A DNA stretch of 64,000 nt from Pelobates cultripes (Eukaryota > Chordata > Amphibia > Anura > Pelobatidae). Numbering within the stretch: position 1 is the first letter of the stretch; each line of letters opens with the position of its first letter. Below, piece after piece: positions 42,997-55,335 of this stretch. Below the pieces are notes generated by a model, which saw only the letters and a program-made list of their open reading frames with translations, made no database searches and was not told the DNA's origin. The translations under genes and the position numbers were made by a program. The DNA is taken from positions 262,721,108 through 262,785,107 of the forward strand of contig OW240916.1 of NCBI GenBank assembly GCA_933207985.1, in the 5' to 3' direction.

Positions 42997-43649
42997 AAAT
43001 TAACACTTGTTCTTCTTCCTTATTGTCTATGAAAAACTGTGTATGTGCATGAAAATGGTATGTTAAGAGAAGGATAATATTAAATACAGTCTTCTACATA
43101 CAGGTTGCATTTAGGATTGGTGGAACAGCTATCACATTATTATAGGTGGATCAGTATTCTACCTGGAAAGTCAGAATATTTCAAGTTGGCAAATGTTTCT
43201 GGAGTGACAAACATTCCTCTTTCTAAGGTATTGTTTTACCATTAAATGTTCTCTTTTTTGTTTTAATGGATAGACTAAAAGAGTAATCTGAGGTGCTCTG
43301 TAATGGGCAATCAAACGGCGATTCATTCAGTAAGGGTTTTCAGACAGTCCTGCCACAATTGTAAGTTTTTGAGAATACTTAATAACCCCCTGAGGGACCT
43401 GAAATATTTCATGATTTGCAGATAGGGGAAAAAGAGAGAAACCTGAACACTCTTTGATACATTAATAGACGCAGCAAAATAAACATGATCTGTGCAACGT
43501 CAGACAAATCACTCAAATGGAAGTCTGTGGAACGTTTTGGAATCCTTTTTAGAAGTTATTTATCAGTTTTCTGCTTTTTTAAATCATAGATTTTATTTCC
43601 GATTTTTTTTAAAGCTGAAGAAAGCAATGAAGAGGTAAAAGTACTGTAT
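42997..43649. other. No gene recognised
   Basis: AT-rich sequence with no motif that I can name. Confidence 0.45.
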
Positions 43650-44470
43650 ATACTCGAGTATAAGACGAGTTTTTCGGCACATTTTTTGTGCTGAAAACCC
43701 CCCATTCATCTTATACTCGAGTGAGTGTCTGTATTATGGCAACTTACATTGCCCTAATACAGACAAGGACCGCCGGGCTCATTACAAGCCCGGCGGTCCT
43801 GTTGGGGTCTGGCAGGAAGCGTTTACTTACCTTTCCTGCAGCTCCTGTCAGCTCCCTTCTCTCCAGTCAGCTCCCCTGCAAGTCTCGCGAGAGCCGCGGG
43901 GTCAGAGCGTTGCCATGGGTTACCGTGACAACGCTCCGCGCGGTAGTCACATCGTGAGACTTACAGTGGAGCTGACTGGACCGGAGGAGAGAGAAGGGAG
44001 CTGACAGGAGCTGCAGGAAAGGTAAGTAAACGCTTCCTGCCAGCCCCCTCCTACACAGTGCACACCAGTGGACCACCAGGGAATGAGAGCCCCTCTCCCT
44101 GGCCAGCTAACAAGCAGGGAGGAGGGACAAAAAAATAACATTAAGATTTAAATAAAAATATTAATAATATAAAAAATATATTAAAATAATAATAATAATA
44201 GTAATAATAATATAAAAAAAAATAATAAAAATGCCCACCCCCACCAAGGCTCTGCATCACATACACATACACACACTGCACTCATTCATACACACTGCAC
44301 TCATTCATACACACTGCATTCATACACACTGCATTCATACACACACACTGCACTCATACACACACACTGCATTCATACACACACACTGTACTCATACACA
44401 CACACACTGCACTCATACACACACACACTGCATTCGTACACACACTGCACTCATACACACACACTGCATT

Positions 44471-44511
<41 letters not shown>

Positions 44512-44690
44512 TTCATTATATACACACACTGTAAATAAATATTCAATTAATATAATTTTTGGAGGATCTAATTTTATTTAGAAATTTACCAGTAGCTGCT
44601 GCATTTCCCACCCTAGTCTTATACTCGAGTCAATAAGTTTTCCCAGTTTTTTGGGGTAAAATTCCAAGAATTTCAATACTCGATTGCTAT
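43650..44690. mobile_element. Fold-back element with TATACTCGAGTATAAG ends
   Basis: The left end TATACTCGAGTATAAGACGA with a small hairpin and the right end CTTATACTCGAGTC define a repeat that I recall as common in frogs. A 43-bp inverted repeat (GTTTACTTACCTTTCCTGCA and onward, 43821-43863 against about 43988-44030) and the hairpin AGGACCGCCGGGC / GCCCGGCGGTCCT are internal. An ATAATA-rich block and CACACTGCATTCATA minisatellite (44270-44515) lie toward the right end. No transposase. Confidence 0.7.
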
Positions 44691-47384
44691 TTGCTCAGTA
44701 GTATGGGAACACTAAAAGTAAATCTTGGGAGTTGTAGTTGCTTTAGAAAGCTGTCCAAGTAACTGCAACTTAACTGATATATTTATCACTTACAGATAAT
44801 TAAGACAGCCTAAATATTTCACTTCTTGTTTTGGGTAGTACTGACTATACTATTCTTAAAGCATAGGTAGAGTGTTCCGATTTTTTTATCTTTCTGTGTA
44901 ATACTCAATACAGAAAAGATCGACTCAAGCATGGTGCTTCCCTTTAATGCTAATATTAGGGTAGGTAATTATATTTTGTAAATAAGAACAAAAGTCAGAA
45001 TAAACAAAATATATAGCCAATGTGACAGTGCAGGTGGCCAATCAAGTTATGGAATTTTGAACAAACGAATTATAAGCCAAATTACAACAGATAATCAGGA
45101 TAAAAATGCTCTTAGCTAGTGAAAACCATGAAAGTGCTCAGAGTATAGGTGGTTCTGGTATTTGTAGGTCTCACCCAGATGTGGCCAATGATTACTGATA
45201 GAGAGTGTTCATATAACGACATATACACTTGCACAACATCATCTGAAGGCACCACATGGAGCATAGGTTCCATGCATCTGGTGTCAAATATGCTAATGAA
45301 GGACACACATCATGCACGTTTCTGACAACCTGCTATAGAGAATGCCAGACACCAAATGCCTAGGCCCCATTCATTGACCACCAATCAGGAGCCACTCATT
45401 CTGGTCTATGGGTATGTTTTCTATCCCATAAAGCAGACGTTCTTAGGATATGTAGTCAATATTCCAATCCCAGTTCAACTTTTTATGCAGAGTGAGTGTA
45501 ACTGTTGAATAAACTGATAGCAACTATACTGAAGCTGCCATGTGTTTATTTACAGCTGAAGTCAAAGTTTGGAGAACACATGGACACATGGGCACAGTTT
45601 AGGCTCTCTGCAGAGACAGGGAGGCTTTGATTGATGTCTATTCCAAGTCATGCATGTGGATTGTGCAACCATATGTATAGGTGGGTGGAGGTTAGACTGA
45701 AACTAGGAAATAAATTTTTACTGTCATGAGTATTCCAGAATGTATGTTCATATCTGCAGAGGTTTTTGCAGATTGCTAAAGTTAGAAGCAACTCTGGGAA
45801 AGGAAAATGGGGGCAATGTACTATTTTTTTCCCATAATATCTGCATTGATGTAAACTTGTTATGGACTTGACAGACTCCTTTTTTCATTTCTCAAAGTTA
45901 TCTTCAGTCTAGTGTGAAACAAAAGGAACTCTAAGGGAGCTTGATACCAGCAATCCCAAGATTAATAGTTTCATCTACCAGTACATTTCCTTACTTCATC
46001 AATCACAATGGCACTTCAATCAATCAATTTATCAATCCCCGCGAGGAAATAGCTGACTGTGTCTATGGTAAACTAATGATTCCAATAGGCTGAACTTTAA
46101 AGACACAGAACTCCTATCAGAGTGTACTAAAGGAAATGTATAAATAAATTACTTGCCAACCTATTACTAAACACGTAACTTTACTCATAAATATTTGCTT
46201 TCAATGGATGATGGCCTTAACAATTAGACTTCCTAGACAAATTTATGGGTAAAAATCTGCATCAACTGGGATCTGCGAGAAGATTGATTTTATAAATGTA
46301 TAAGAATGTTAAATGTTCCAGTTGTACAAACTGTGACATTGATGTTTTTAGATGGGTATTATATTTCCTATCCTCTTTAGATTAGATCAGTTGTGTCCTG
46401 AATGTCCTCCACCTGATATTGCAGAGTAACACTAGTCTCTATCTCTCATCTGTCATCTGTTGCTCGGATATATTGGTACTGATCCATTTTAGCCCAGAAT
46501 GTGTCACATTGTTTAACCTACATCTTTTTTCCCTCTTTTTTATTTTTTTATTTTTTTACTGTTCTGGAGTTTATTTGTTGTGCTATTTGGTGCTTGAGGA
46601 CATTTTCTGTCATGCTTCCTTTACAAATCGTATCTGATGTGTAAATTCACGTTTTACAAAGACTAGTCCCTCCTGTCCTAACTACACCACAACAGATTTT
46701 CTTCTCCCCCAGTTATGCCTCACATCTTAACAAAACTAAATATATGTTAAACACTATAATGCTTTTTTTTGCAATGAACTCATAATCAGTTTGGCTGGAT
46801 GACAGGTAATTTGAAATTTTGAGCCTTACCATATAATATATACAACAACGACTGTGTACAAATATACCATCAAATTATATTTAAATTGGTGGTTTCTGCT
46901 TGTAATCTTTTGCTGATGTTCATGCCATATATAAAACACAAGAAGTAGAAATTCATTTTTCTAGTTATAAAATATGTGTTCATACATACAATAATGGAGA
47001 CGACTCGGTGCCAGACACTAAGTCAACGCATCAATGCCTTTTTGAGGGACAACCTTTTGATCTTGATGCTGTTTTATATAAAGACAAACACATACGATTA
47101 ATGTATTGCAACTCTGTACATTACATGTAATGTAATGATACTATTACACTCACATGTACCAGAGCATTTAGTCTGGCTCTTGGATGGATTACTTCTCAAC
47201 CAATAAGATGATACTGTCCCTTTAAAATTGTATTGACCATTTCAACAATTTACTCAATAAAAAGTTATGTCAACAGTTATGTGGATAAAAATAAATATAA
47301 TAGTGCTAAAACTGTATAGCATGTTGTGAAGAAATCCCCCTTTTGTTACACTATTTCTGCCTATTGCATTCGGTAGATGTAACT
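44691..47384. other. No gene recognised
   Basis: Long AT-rich stretch. TGTCCCTTTAA at 47215-47225 looks like a right end of a T2-type MITE, but no left end was found. Nothing else is identifiable. Confidence 0.4.
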
Positions 47385-47580
47385 ACCGAACAAAGACCAC
47401 CCCTCTGGCTCGTTAAACATCAAAGACTGATTCAATTGTTACCTCTGTCTGTGCGGCCAGTGTTCGTACAGCCGAACGCCACGTGGCAGAGAAAACCGCG
47501 GCCATCTTTGTTCATGCGAACAAAGGCAGCGGGACTTGGTCGTCGAGTGTATGGAATGAATTGTAGAAAATTTCAAATGA
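47385..47580 (+). repeat. ERV-like dispersed fragment
   Basis: GCGGCCATCTTTGTTCATGC and GTCGTCGAGTGTATGGAAT correspond to GGCGGCCATCTTGTTTTGAT and GTCATCGAGTGCATGGAAC at about 9912-9973. The shared segment is about 100 bp and diverged. Confidence 0.5.
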
Positions 47581-47589
47581 ATTTCAAAT

Positions 47590-47726
47590 GTAGGAATCGA
47601 TTTAATATTCTTGGCTAAGCTATCAAAATTATTTAACATTTTTGGATAAACTTTAAAAATGTTTTTAATAATAATGGAAAATACTTTAATTTGCTAACAT
47701 TTAGTAATTTGTTTAATATAGTAATG

Positions 47727-47766
<40 letters not shown>

Positions 47767-47860
47767 ATATGTTTATTTTAATATTTTGAAAAATCATTTT
47801 AAAAGTTTATCAAAAATAATAAATCATCTGAAAAGATTATCTAACAATATCTAAGGGACC
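47590..47860. repeat. Fold-back repeat with LNHLESL-type words, copy 1
   Basis: The minus strand (47590-47660) reads VYPKMLNNFDSLAKNIK. The plus strand (about 47790-47850) reads NHFKSLSKIINHLKRLSNN. The two arms are thus inverted. A TA repeat (47733-47763) lies between them. Related to 57380-57605. Confidence 0.5.
47733..47763. repeat. TA microsatellite
   Basis: About 15 TA units. Confidence 0.9.
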
Positions 47861-48975
47861 AAAAACCAAACTGATTTTTTTTTTCCAAGGCACTGGTTTG
47901 TCCTTAAATTTTAAATCCATTTTGAATTCACATATTAATTCTCACTTTAGTAAATAACCTAGTGTATGTGCCTTTTACGCACTTATTAATGGACTGACAT
48001 ACCCATGTGTATATTAACATTATGGGCTTGATTCCTTTAGCAGAGAAAATAGTTTGCTGTGCTTGCTGCATAGCAATTTCTGCATTAAAGATTATGGGAA
48101 AATTGCTATGAACATGGTGAATGCTGTTTTCGCTGTCACATGGGAGAAGCAATGTGCTAACTATGAACATGACAGATGGTGGATGTGACTATAGCTGTCA
48201 TGTGATGCTAAAAGAGCTTTTATATATATTGCAATAAGTAACCAATGATGGATATCTTCCGAATAATTAAAACCTTCTTAAACTTGCCAACTTTTTATCT
48301 TTGGCTGGCTTGGGACAAACAACAAGAGCTACTTTATTTATGATTAACATAAATCATGGACCAACCGATATACCCTGAACAGAAAATGATAGAGAATTAA
48401 AATTATCTTTCATCTGAGATTGTCACATTGAGTTGGAGGAAAGCAGCTGTGACTAATAAGTCTTGAAAACATTACAAAAAAAATAATAATAATAAAAAGA
48501 ATACATATATATATTTATTTTTTTTCTGAGCAACCATCCACATTGAACTAATGTACTGTTTGTACGAAAAGGAAAGGGAATCTGTAGGTCTATGTGACAC
48601 AGTGATTTACCTCCGTTTTGCATTACCTCTGATACCGTGCCACACATTAGGTTAGGGTGTGAGTTATGCATTCGTGAGCTGGCAACTCTCAGAGAGATTC
48701 ACAGAATTTGGAATGGCAGACAGTTGCAAGGGGAAGTGCAATATGTGAGTGCCAGAGATCATTTGCTGTCATTTCAGCTGCTGTGGTACAGAACTCCTGT
48801 GTCATACATATACATACAAAGATACACATTCACAATTCACACACATACACAACTATATACTCACACTTAACCTTCCCATCTTTCCACAAATTACTTATTT
48901 ACCCCTTCCTTAATAGAGTTTCGGCTTTTGAGAGCTGGACCTTTGCCTCTTGTGGCTGTCAACATTATTTTTGAC
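47861..48975. other. No gene recognised
   Basis: AT-rich, with short A and T runs at 48476-48530 and a CA-rich patch at 48820-48870. Confidence 0.4.
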
Positions 48976-48977
48976 TG

Positions 48978-49182
48978 TCAATTATCTATCTATCTATCTA
49001 TCTATCTATATATCTATCTATTTATCATCCTATCTACTTATTTGCTATCTATCTGATATCTATCTATCTACCTATCTGCTCTTTATCTAGCTAGCTACCT
49101 GTCTGCTGTCTGTTTGTCTATCTATCTATCTATCTATCTATCTATTGGTCTGTCTATATATAGAGAGAGATAGAGAGAGAGA
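48978..49182. repeat. TCTA (GATA-type) microsatellite, compound
   Basis: Two blocks of TCTA units (about 48985-49040 and 49100-49145) with interruptions TGCTGTCTG, followed by an AGAGAGAGATAGAGAG tract. Confidence 0.92.
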
Positions 49183-50256
49183 TGCTTAGGAGACCTTGTG
49201 AAATATTACTAATGGATTTTATTACTTTTCTTCCTATGATTTGACCATGTTATTAAAATTTTGTATATATGAAAAATCCAGAGTAAAATGGCTAGATCGT
49301 GATAATGATCCCAAAACCGATCCACTGACATAGCATCACAGTACTTTTTGAACTTTTGATAAAACCTGTTAGTTGTCCAGATTGTCAGATTGTTTTGTAT
49401 TGCTTTGCTTGGATGCTTCGACTGTCAATGTAACTTTCCTACTCTTATGGTAGATGTATAAAGATGCACGACATATACAGATATATTGCTTAGTTCAAAG
49501 AAGTAATGTGATTTGCAGTGCCGCCATTCAGATGAAGAAACATGATTGGGGGTCTCTGAGATCTTACAATTACCCTTTTGTACAACTGCAGTCACAAAAG
49601 ACTTCCTCTGCATGTTCCCAAGGGCATACATAATTGCTATTGTTCCTGCAAAAATCAGTCTGTTGCTGAAACATGAAGAAACTCTACTTTACAATGTCAA
49701 TGACAATTAGGAGCAGCAATGGGAATATAAAGCCGCCTGCTATTGTGATTCTCTGGTGGAACACTGCCGAGGTGGTCTTCAAACCACAGATTATTGTCAC
49801 TGCTACGTTTTCTAATTTGTGTCGTAACTTTTTTTTTTCCATCTTCAGTGTTTGAATCTTAATTCAGACTTCTGTGTTTAATTTAGATGTCCTCAACTCC
49901 AGACCCAAGGGTCTCATTCAGACTTTGGTTTACTGCTTTTTAAACTCGGAAATATCTTTGTTTCAGGCCTTGTGACAAGAAGATGAGCACTGTTTCTTAA
50001 AACAACATTCACCCAATAGAATTCACAAAATTAATTGTGACATGTTGTAGAATTTGTCTTTTGAGTTGTTGATAGTTCTTTTTTTAATTGGTTTAAAACG
50101 TAAAATGTATGGTCTGTAAAGGAGTTATACTTAAAATACAATTCTGTAGCATGGCACTGGGACTCTGGTCATCTGTGATCATCTTATTGCTCTTGTGCTG
50201 TATTCATCAGCTATTCCTCTCATGATGACATACCCACAAGCACAACATTATGGGAT
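49183..50256. other. No gene recognised
   Basis: Short frames only. A T run (11) lies near 49830. Confidence 0.4.
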
Positions 50257-50690
50257 TTAAAAGAGCACTGTAGGCACTGTAGCTGCTTCATCTTATTGAA
50301 GTGGTTATAATGTCTGGATTCCTTTTGTTTCTTCCTTCTATTTAGCCCTAAGCAGTTTTAAATGCAATAATGCTAAACGAGAATCCTGAGCAACCCATCC
50401 CGTTTGCGCTACTTAGGGTAATAAGGAAGTATTAGCCTAAGCAACAATGGGAATTTGTAATTGGCTGAGTGTTTCAGCTGACAGCTTTCAACCTATTACA
50501 GCGCCCATTACTGGTATGAATTGGTATAAGTATCAGGAAATGTGATCGCTGACTTAGCAATACCTCCAGTTTGTTTGGATTGTAATGCTTATTTAGTGTT
50601 GAACTGAACTAAATGGAGGGACCGTGACAGGAGACTCCAGGCACCATAATTCAATGAGATGAAATGGTTATTATGCCTAAGTGATGTACA
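50257..50690 (+). mobile_element. TTAA MITE (T2-like), right end unclear
   Basis: TTAA at 50257-50260 is followed by AAGAGCACTGTAGGCACTGT. The interior resembles 54712-55121 (TTCATCTTATTGAAGTGG on the left, AATGAGATGAAATGGTTAT mirrored on the right). A matching terminal CCTTTAA was not found. Confidence 0.6.
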
Positions 50691-52494
50691 TTCAATGCCA
50701 AACTGTGCCTTGAAAGTCAATGATACGCTATAAAAAAACTTTGTACCACCTTTGTAAATCATTCAGTTATAAATTTTGATACTTTTTTGTGTTTTTTTTG
50801 TTAGATTTGTTTTTGTCTTGTCGGATATTTTTTATTTGGAACCATGTTATTATGATTACAATTTGGTTTTATATGTGTGAATCCAAAATATTAATTAATA
50901 ATCAAAACTGTTAAGTTTATATACTTATTAATATTCAAAACTGTTGAGTTTGTAAACGTATTAATATTCAAAAGTTTTAAGCATTAGTTGAATTTGTGAA
51001 ACATATAGAATACAAATGTATGTTAAACACATACTTGCATTTCAAACGTTAAAGACACCAATAAAATTCTAATATAGTGTACTGCAGTGACAGATTTTAC
51101 AGATCTATTTCAAATACATGTATCTACAGTACTTTTCTGATGTAGAGAATTTAACCAAGTGTGGTGTAAATAGGCCTATTCACTTGAACTTACAACCTAA
51201 TCATTCGGGCAAAAGTATGGTTTTTGCTCACTCTCTAGATCCAAGTTCCTTATCCAAGATTAGATCAATTTGTTTAAGTGATCTAATGTTCAAGTGTCCT
51301 GGTAATCCTTCTCTTCATGCTTGTATCTTTCCTTTTTGAATTAACATATCCTAGTAAAATAAATTCCTAGTTAACTAAAACGCTTTTATTTTGTCTACAA
51401 AATGGCATTTGCATAGTTTAATCAAGAATATATAAATACAAAATTATAATTTATTTTTTCAATTTATAATCCATGAGATTATCGTTGACATTATCCAAAA
51501 TAATTTAAAATGTTAAGTGAGAATTCAATGAGAAGAAGAGCGGTATTTGTCTTTGCATAAGACGTGCATTTTGTGTGATCTATAGTACAAGGATATGGAC
51601 AATATCATTTAAAATATCAAAGGGCATAGGGGTAAATTCATCAAAGGTCCATATTTTTTTTTCACATGGGAAAATTAGCTTTTCATGCCTGCTCCATAAG
51701 TGGTATTTCATTGAAGCAAATTACATAACATGTAACTAAAGGCATAGTTTGCAACTGGAAATGCAAATGATCAAAGACTACATAGCTTAGATTTATATAA
51801 CGATATGGTTATGCAAATGGAAAATTAAGACAGAAAACATTAAGCTGTCATGGCTTACTTGGGCTCTAAAAACTGATACACCAATTGTGGATTCAGAAGT
51901 GTTTATTCAAAAAACTAAGGACTGCTGAGCAGTCTATACAATGATTTGTTGTAGAGTACAATAGAGATGATTAATTACTACCAAACATAAGCTTAACTAA
52001 ATACTCAGCAACTCACAATGCATACAAATAATAACTTGAGGGGGTTTAAAGAAGGAGGTGCATTGACAAACTAATTAGCTGTCCTATAGGGATAACCTAC
52101 ACTACTGATGAGAAAAATACTGCAGACAAATTTACTCAACGCTAAAGAAAGACACCTTATCATTAATTAAAAATACCTACCAATTGCTCATTTCACAGTC
52201 ATAGAAACAAATGGGGCGGTGAAAAAAGTGGCCTAATGAAAAATATATTTCATTACTCCCATAGTGGGGTGGCCTTAAAACTGTACCAACGCAACCATGA
52301 AAGGATCCATGTGTGTCCAATCTCCCCCAGTGAAATAAAGCTATGACAAAAATACATAAAATACATAGTTTCTATTGAGTATTCTTCTGACCTTGCATAG
52401 TATGTGTCTAGTAAAGAGAAGGAGCATTGTTGTACCCCTTAATGTGTGTATGTGTTTGTGCATATGAGCCAGTATGTGTAATCCTGCCCTACTG
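50691..52494. other. No gene recognised
   Basis: AT-rich. At 50890-51000 the words AATATTCAAAACTGTTAAG recur about three times as a weak tandem repeat. Confidence 0.4.
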
Positions 52495-52680
52495 TCTTTT
52501 ATACCCCACCTCCTCTAGATTGTAAGCTCGTTTGAGCAGCGTCCTCTTCATCATATTGTTCCTGTAAGTTTTTTTAATTGTCTCATTTATTGTTAAATCT
52601 CTCCCACCAATAATATGGTAAAGCGCTATAGAATTTATTGGCACTATATAAATGCCAATAATAATAATAACGATAAATGA
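52495..52680 (+). repeat. LINE 3' end (CR1/L2-like), copy 2
   Basis: AGATTGTAAGCTCGTTTGAG, GTCCTCTTCA, AAAGCGCTATAGAATTTATT and GGCACTATATAAATGCCA, followed by an (AATAAT)n tail. It is the fullest of three copies in the window. Confidence 0.75.
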
Positions 52681-52684
52681 AAAT

Positions 52685-52930
52685 ATACATGAGTTAGCTC
52701 AGTTCGTAAATGCTCTGATTACAGAGCTTGTTAAAGTGGAAAAGTCACAGGTTTAAATCCTGGCATGTAAACTCAGCTCTTTATATTTTGAGGTCTATAA
52801 ATCAGTACCATCAATTGTTTATTATTCAGCTGCCAATTTGGTAATTTCAGAAAACGTGCGCTAAAACGTGCTGTGAGTCCCACTGGGAGAAAAGTCCTAT
52901 ATAAATACTAGTTATTAATATTATTATATT
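52685..52930 (+). mobile_element. tRNA-derived SINE
   Basis: GAGTTAGCTCAGTTCG at 52691 resembles a pol III A box. GGTTTAAATCC at about 52750 is a B box (GGTTCGAATCC) with two changes. The spacing suits a tRNA head. The tail GTCCCACTGGGAGAAAAG and CCTATATAAATACTAG with ATTATTA repeats is typical of a LINE-dependent SINE. It is not a functional tRNA: the cloverleaf is poor. Confidence 0.65.
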
Positions 52931-53153
52931 TAAATTATCCCCAGCTAACACAATCGGCTCCCTGCTGTGTCCATAAAGTACTGGAGGCATAACATACAAG
53001 ATGTCCAGGGCCACTTCCCCACAGTGACAATAGCCCCTTTAAGGGGCTCTTGGGCCAATGCCCATAGTTTATGGGCAGGAGGCAGGCCTTTAAGCCTCTC
53101 CAAAAGTCTGTGGCATGGGAGCATCTATCACATTTATTCTACAAAGTGTTGGT
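52931..53153. other. No gene recognised
   Basis: Small hairpins (AGCCCCTTTAAGGGGCT at about 53030-53047). The left flank of the solo LTR ends in TTGGT. Confidence 0.4.
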
Positions 53154-53763
53154 TGTCACGGCTCCGCGGGCGGCTGTGAGGGGAGGCTGCACGCCACTTG
53201 CAGCACTCACCCTTGGTTCATCGCCGCCCTGTAGGCGAGCGGCGTCCACTTCTGCGCTGCACGCCGCTCGCTTCCTCCTCCTCGCCTCCCAGCGGCAGCA
53301 TGTGTAACGCTGCACGCTGGGAGTCCCGGCATTTATGTAAACGCCAGGGTCACTCACGTGACACGGCGTTAAAGCCACAGTACACTAATCACAGTGGGAG
53401 GTATAGATATCTCCCACGTGTGATTATTAATTCTGATTGGAAATTATCCATTTAGAATTAAGCACTGCTGTTAAATACTTACCTTTCCTGCCTCTCAGTG
53501 CCCTTTTGTGGTCTTGTGATACCTGTATTGCAGTTTGCTCGTGTTTCTCTCTGGTTACCGATTATTTGGCTCGTTATTCCGACTTACCTGTATTCTCCAC
53601 TCCTTTGACCTCGGCTTGTTTCTCATTCTCCCGTTTTCTGGCTCCCCTTACTTGGCTTGTCTCCTGACTATTCTTAGTGTGCTTAACCCGGCCATTCTAA
53701 GGACCGGTATAGCACCCTTCCTCTCTGTGACCTGTTAGCGTGTTAGGTTCCCGAATCGTGACA
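53154..53763 (+). mobile_element. Solo LTR of the second chromovirus family, 610 bp
   Basis: It starts TGTCACGG and ends CGTGACA and matches 8968-9520, with a GC-rich insertion or difference at about 53215-53310. It is flanked by perfect TTGGT duplications (53149-53153 and 53764-53768). No internal element sequence is present, so it formed by recombination between two LTRs. The ORFs at 52967-53738 are LTR read-through. Confidence 0.93.
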
Positions 53764-53768
53764 TTGGT

Positions 53769-54707
53769 GTTTTTACGTAAGAAACAATATTTAAACAGAA
53801 GTGGCATAACTGGAGAACTTTTTAGCTAGTTTATGTGTTATTTCCAACATGGCTATTTTAGTTTAAATTGAAAGTCACTTCTTAACTCTCCACAGCTTGC
53901 TATTTATTGATAGACCTCAATGTGTTCAGTAACTTTGTATTCCACAGTAACATGTCTGCTATCTCTATGCTGTGCCTCTATTCAAGCAAATAACCTCAAC
54001 ATGATTCAATACAGTTAAAATTACCACACTTTACTGGAGCAATCACATTTATACACTCAACCAATGTGTGCAAATATGACAAACTGTATTAGTATAAGTT
54101 ACTATAGCTAGTTTTTCATGGCAAACAAGAAAACAAGTAAATATAAATAATGTTGCTTCCTAGAATAGATGGTAACAGTCACATGTTGTTGAAAGCTTAA
54201 GTGTCCTCTTCAAAAGTGGAATGGTCAGTCTTGTTTGCACTTTGGAAGAAGATAACCCCTTGCTGTGAGTTCGGCTATTCAGCCAGTAATTTCACAGTTT
54301 ATTATCCTCTGCATATCTCCATATCTCAGGATGTTTTTCAATGATTAGATTAGCTTCACTGAAGCCACAACAATCAGTTTCTGATTAGAAAAAGTAAATT
54401 CACCAAATGACCCAAAATTAAATAATTCATCAACCCACCCGCCCAAACAAAAACAACAGACCATTACATTTTACACACCTTCAATTTCTGCCCAAAAAAA
54501 TAATAGTGCATCAGGGTTTTAAAACATGTTGCACTTTTGTTTTCTTGTGCTTATAAATCATTGATGTACAAAATGTTATAAATATAACGTAATTGAAAAA
54601 AGCTTACAAGAAGGAAACTCATTTAACCTGTAGTAAATTTTGTTTATGTAATGTTCACACATATTCCTGTACTATGTCCACGTTGGAACTTTTTAACATA
54701 TTATAAC
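53769..54707. other. No gene recognised
   Basis: AT-rich, short frames only. Confidence 0.4.
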
Positions 54708-54711
54708 TTAA

Positions 54712-55121
54712 AGGAGCACTTTAGGCACTATAGCCATTTCATCTCACTGAATTGGATATAATCCCCAGTGTGCTTTGGCACTGTTCCTCTAGTCAGTGTT
54801 GGATCATTTTTGAGCAATTTAATACTAAATAAGGGTTGCTGACTGTAAGACTAAGGCAGCGATTACATACTTTATTTTGATCATACCAAATCATACCAGC
54901 AATGTATGCTTTGATAGGTTGAATGCAGTCAGCTGGACCTCTCAGCCAATCACAGCCATCCGTTGCTGCTCAGGCTTCATCAGGCCCAAGCAGCAAAGAG
55001 GGGATGGACTGCTGGAACTCTCGTTTAGCTTGAAAAACAGTTCAACATTGAATTAAAGGATGACACCATGGAACTCCAGACACTATAACCAATATAACCA
55101 CTTATGGTACTACAGTGTCCC
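54712..55121 (+). mobile_element. TTAA-flanked MITE (T2-like), 410 bp
   Basis: It lies between TTAA at 54708-54711 and 55122-55125. Imperfect inverted ends AAGGAGCACTTTAGGCAC and GGGACACTGTAGTACC. The interior has GCCAATCACAGCCATCC-type sequence and no frame. Confidence 0.8.
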
Positions 55122-55269
55122 TTAAAGGAAGACATGGATTGCTTAGTGTTACAGTTAGTTTTAGAGTTCCTTTAATCTTAGGGCAAAACCAACTCCTTAA
55201 CTCCCACTAATATTGGGTAGAATGAGAAATGTATATCACAGTGCTGAATTAACATATCACCCAACGTGT

Positions 55270-55335
55270 GTGTAGGTAGATAGATAGACAGATAGATAGA
55301 CAGATCGATAGATAGATAGATAGATAGATAGACAG
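55270..55335. repeat. GATA microsatellite
   Basis: About 15 units of TAGA, interrupted by CAGA and CGAT. Confidence 0.92.

Noticed and set aside
44231..44581. 116-residue histidine and threonine-rich frame
   Set aside because: Read-through of a CACACTGCATTCATA minisatellite.
48978..49182. CRISPR-like array
   Set aside because: Simple tetranucleotide repeat without spacers; the genome is vertebrate.
52685..52768. Possible functional tRNA gene
   Set aside because: A and B boxes are present but diverged, the cloverleaf does not pair well, and a SINE tail follows.
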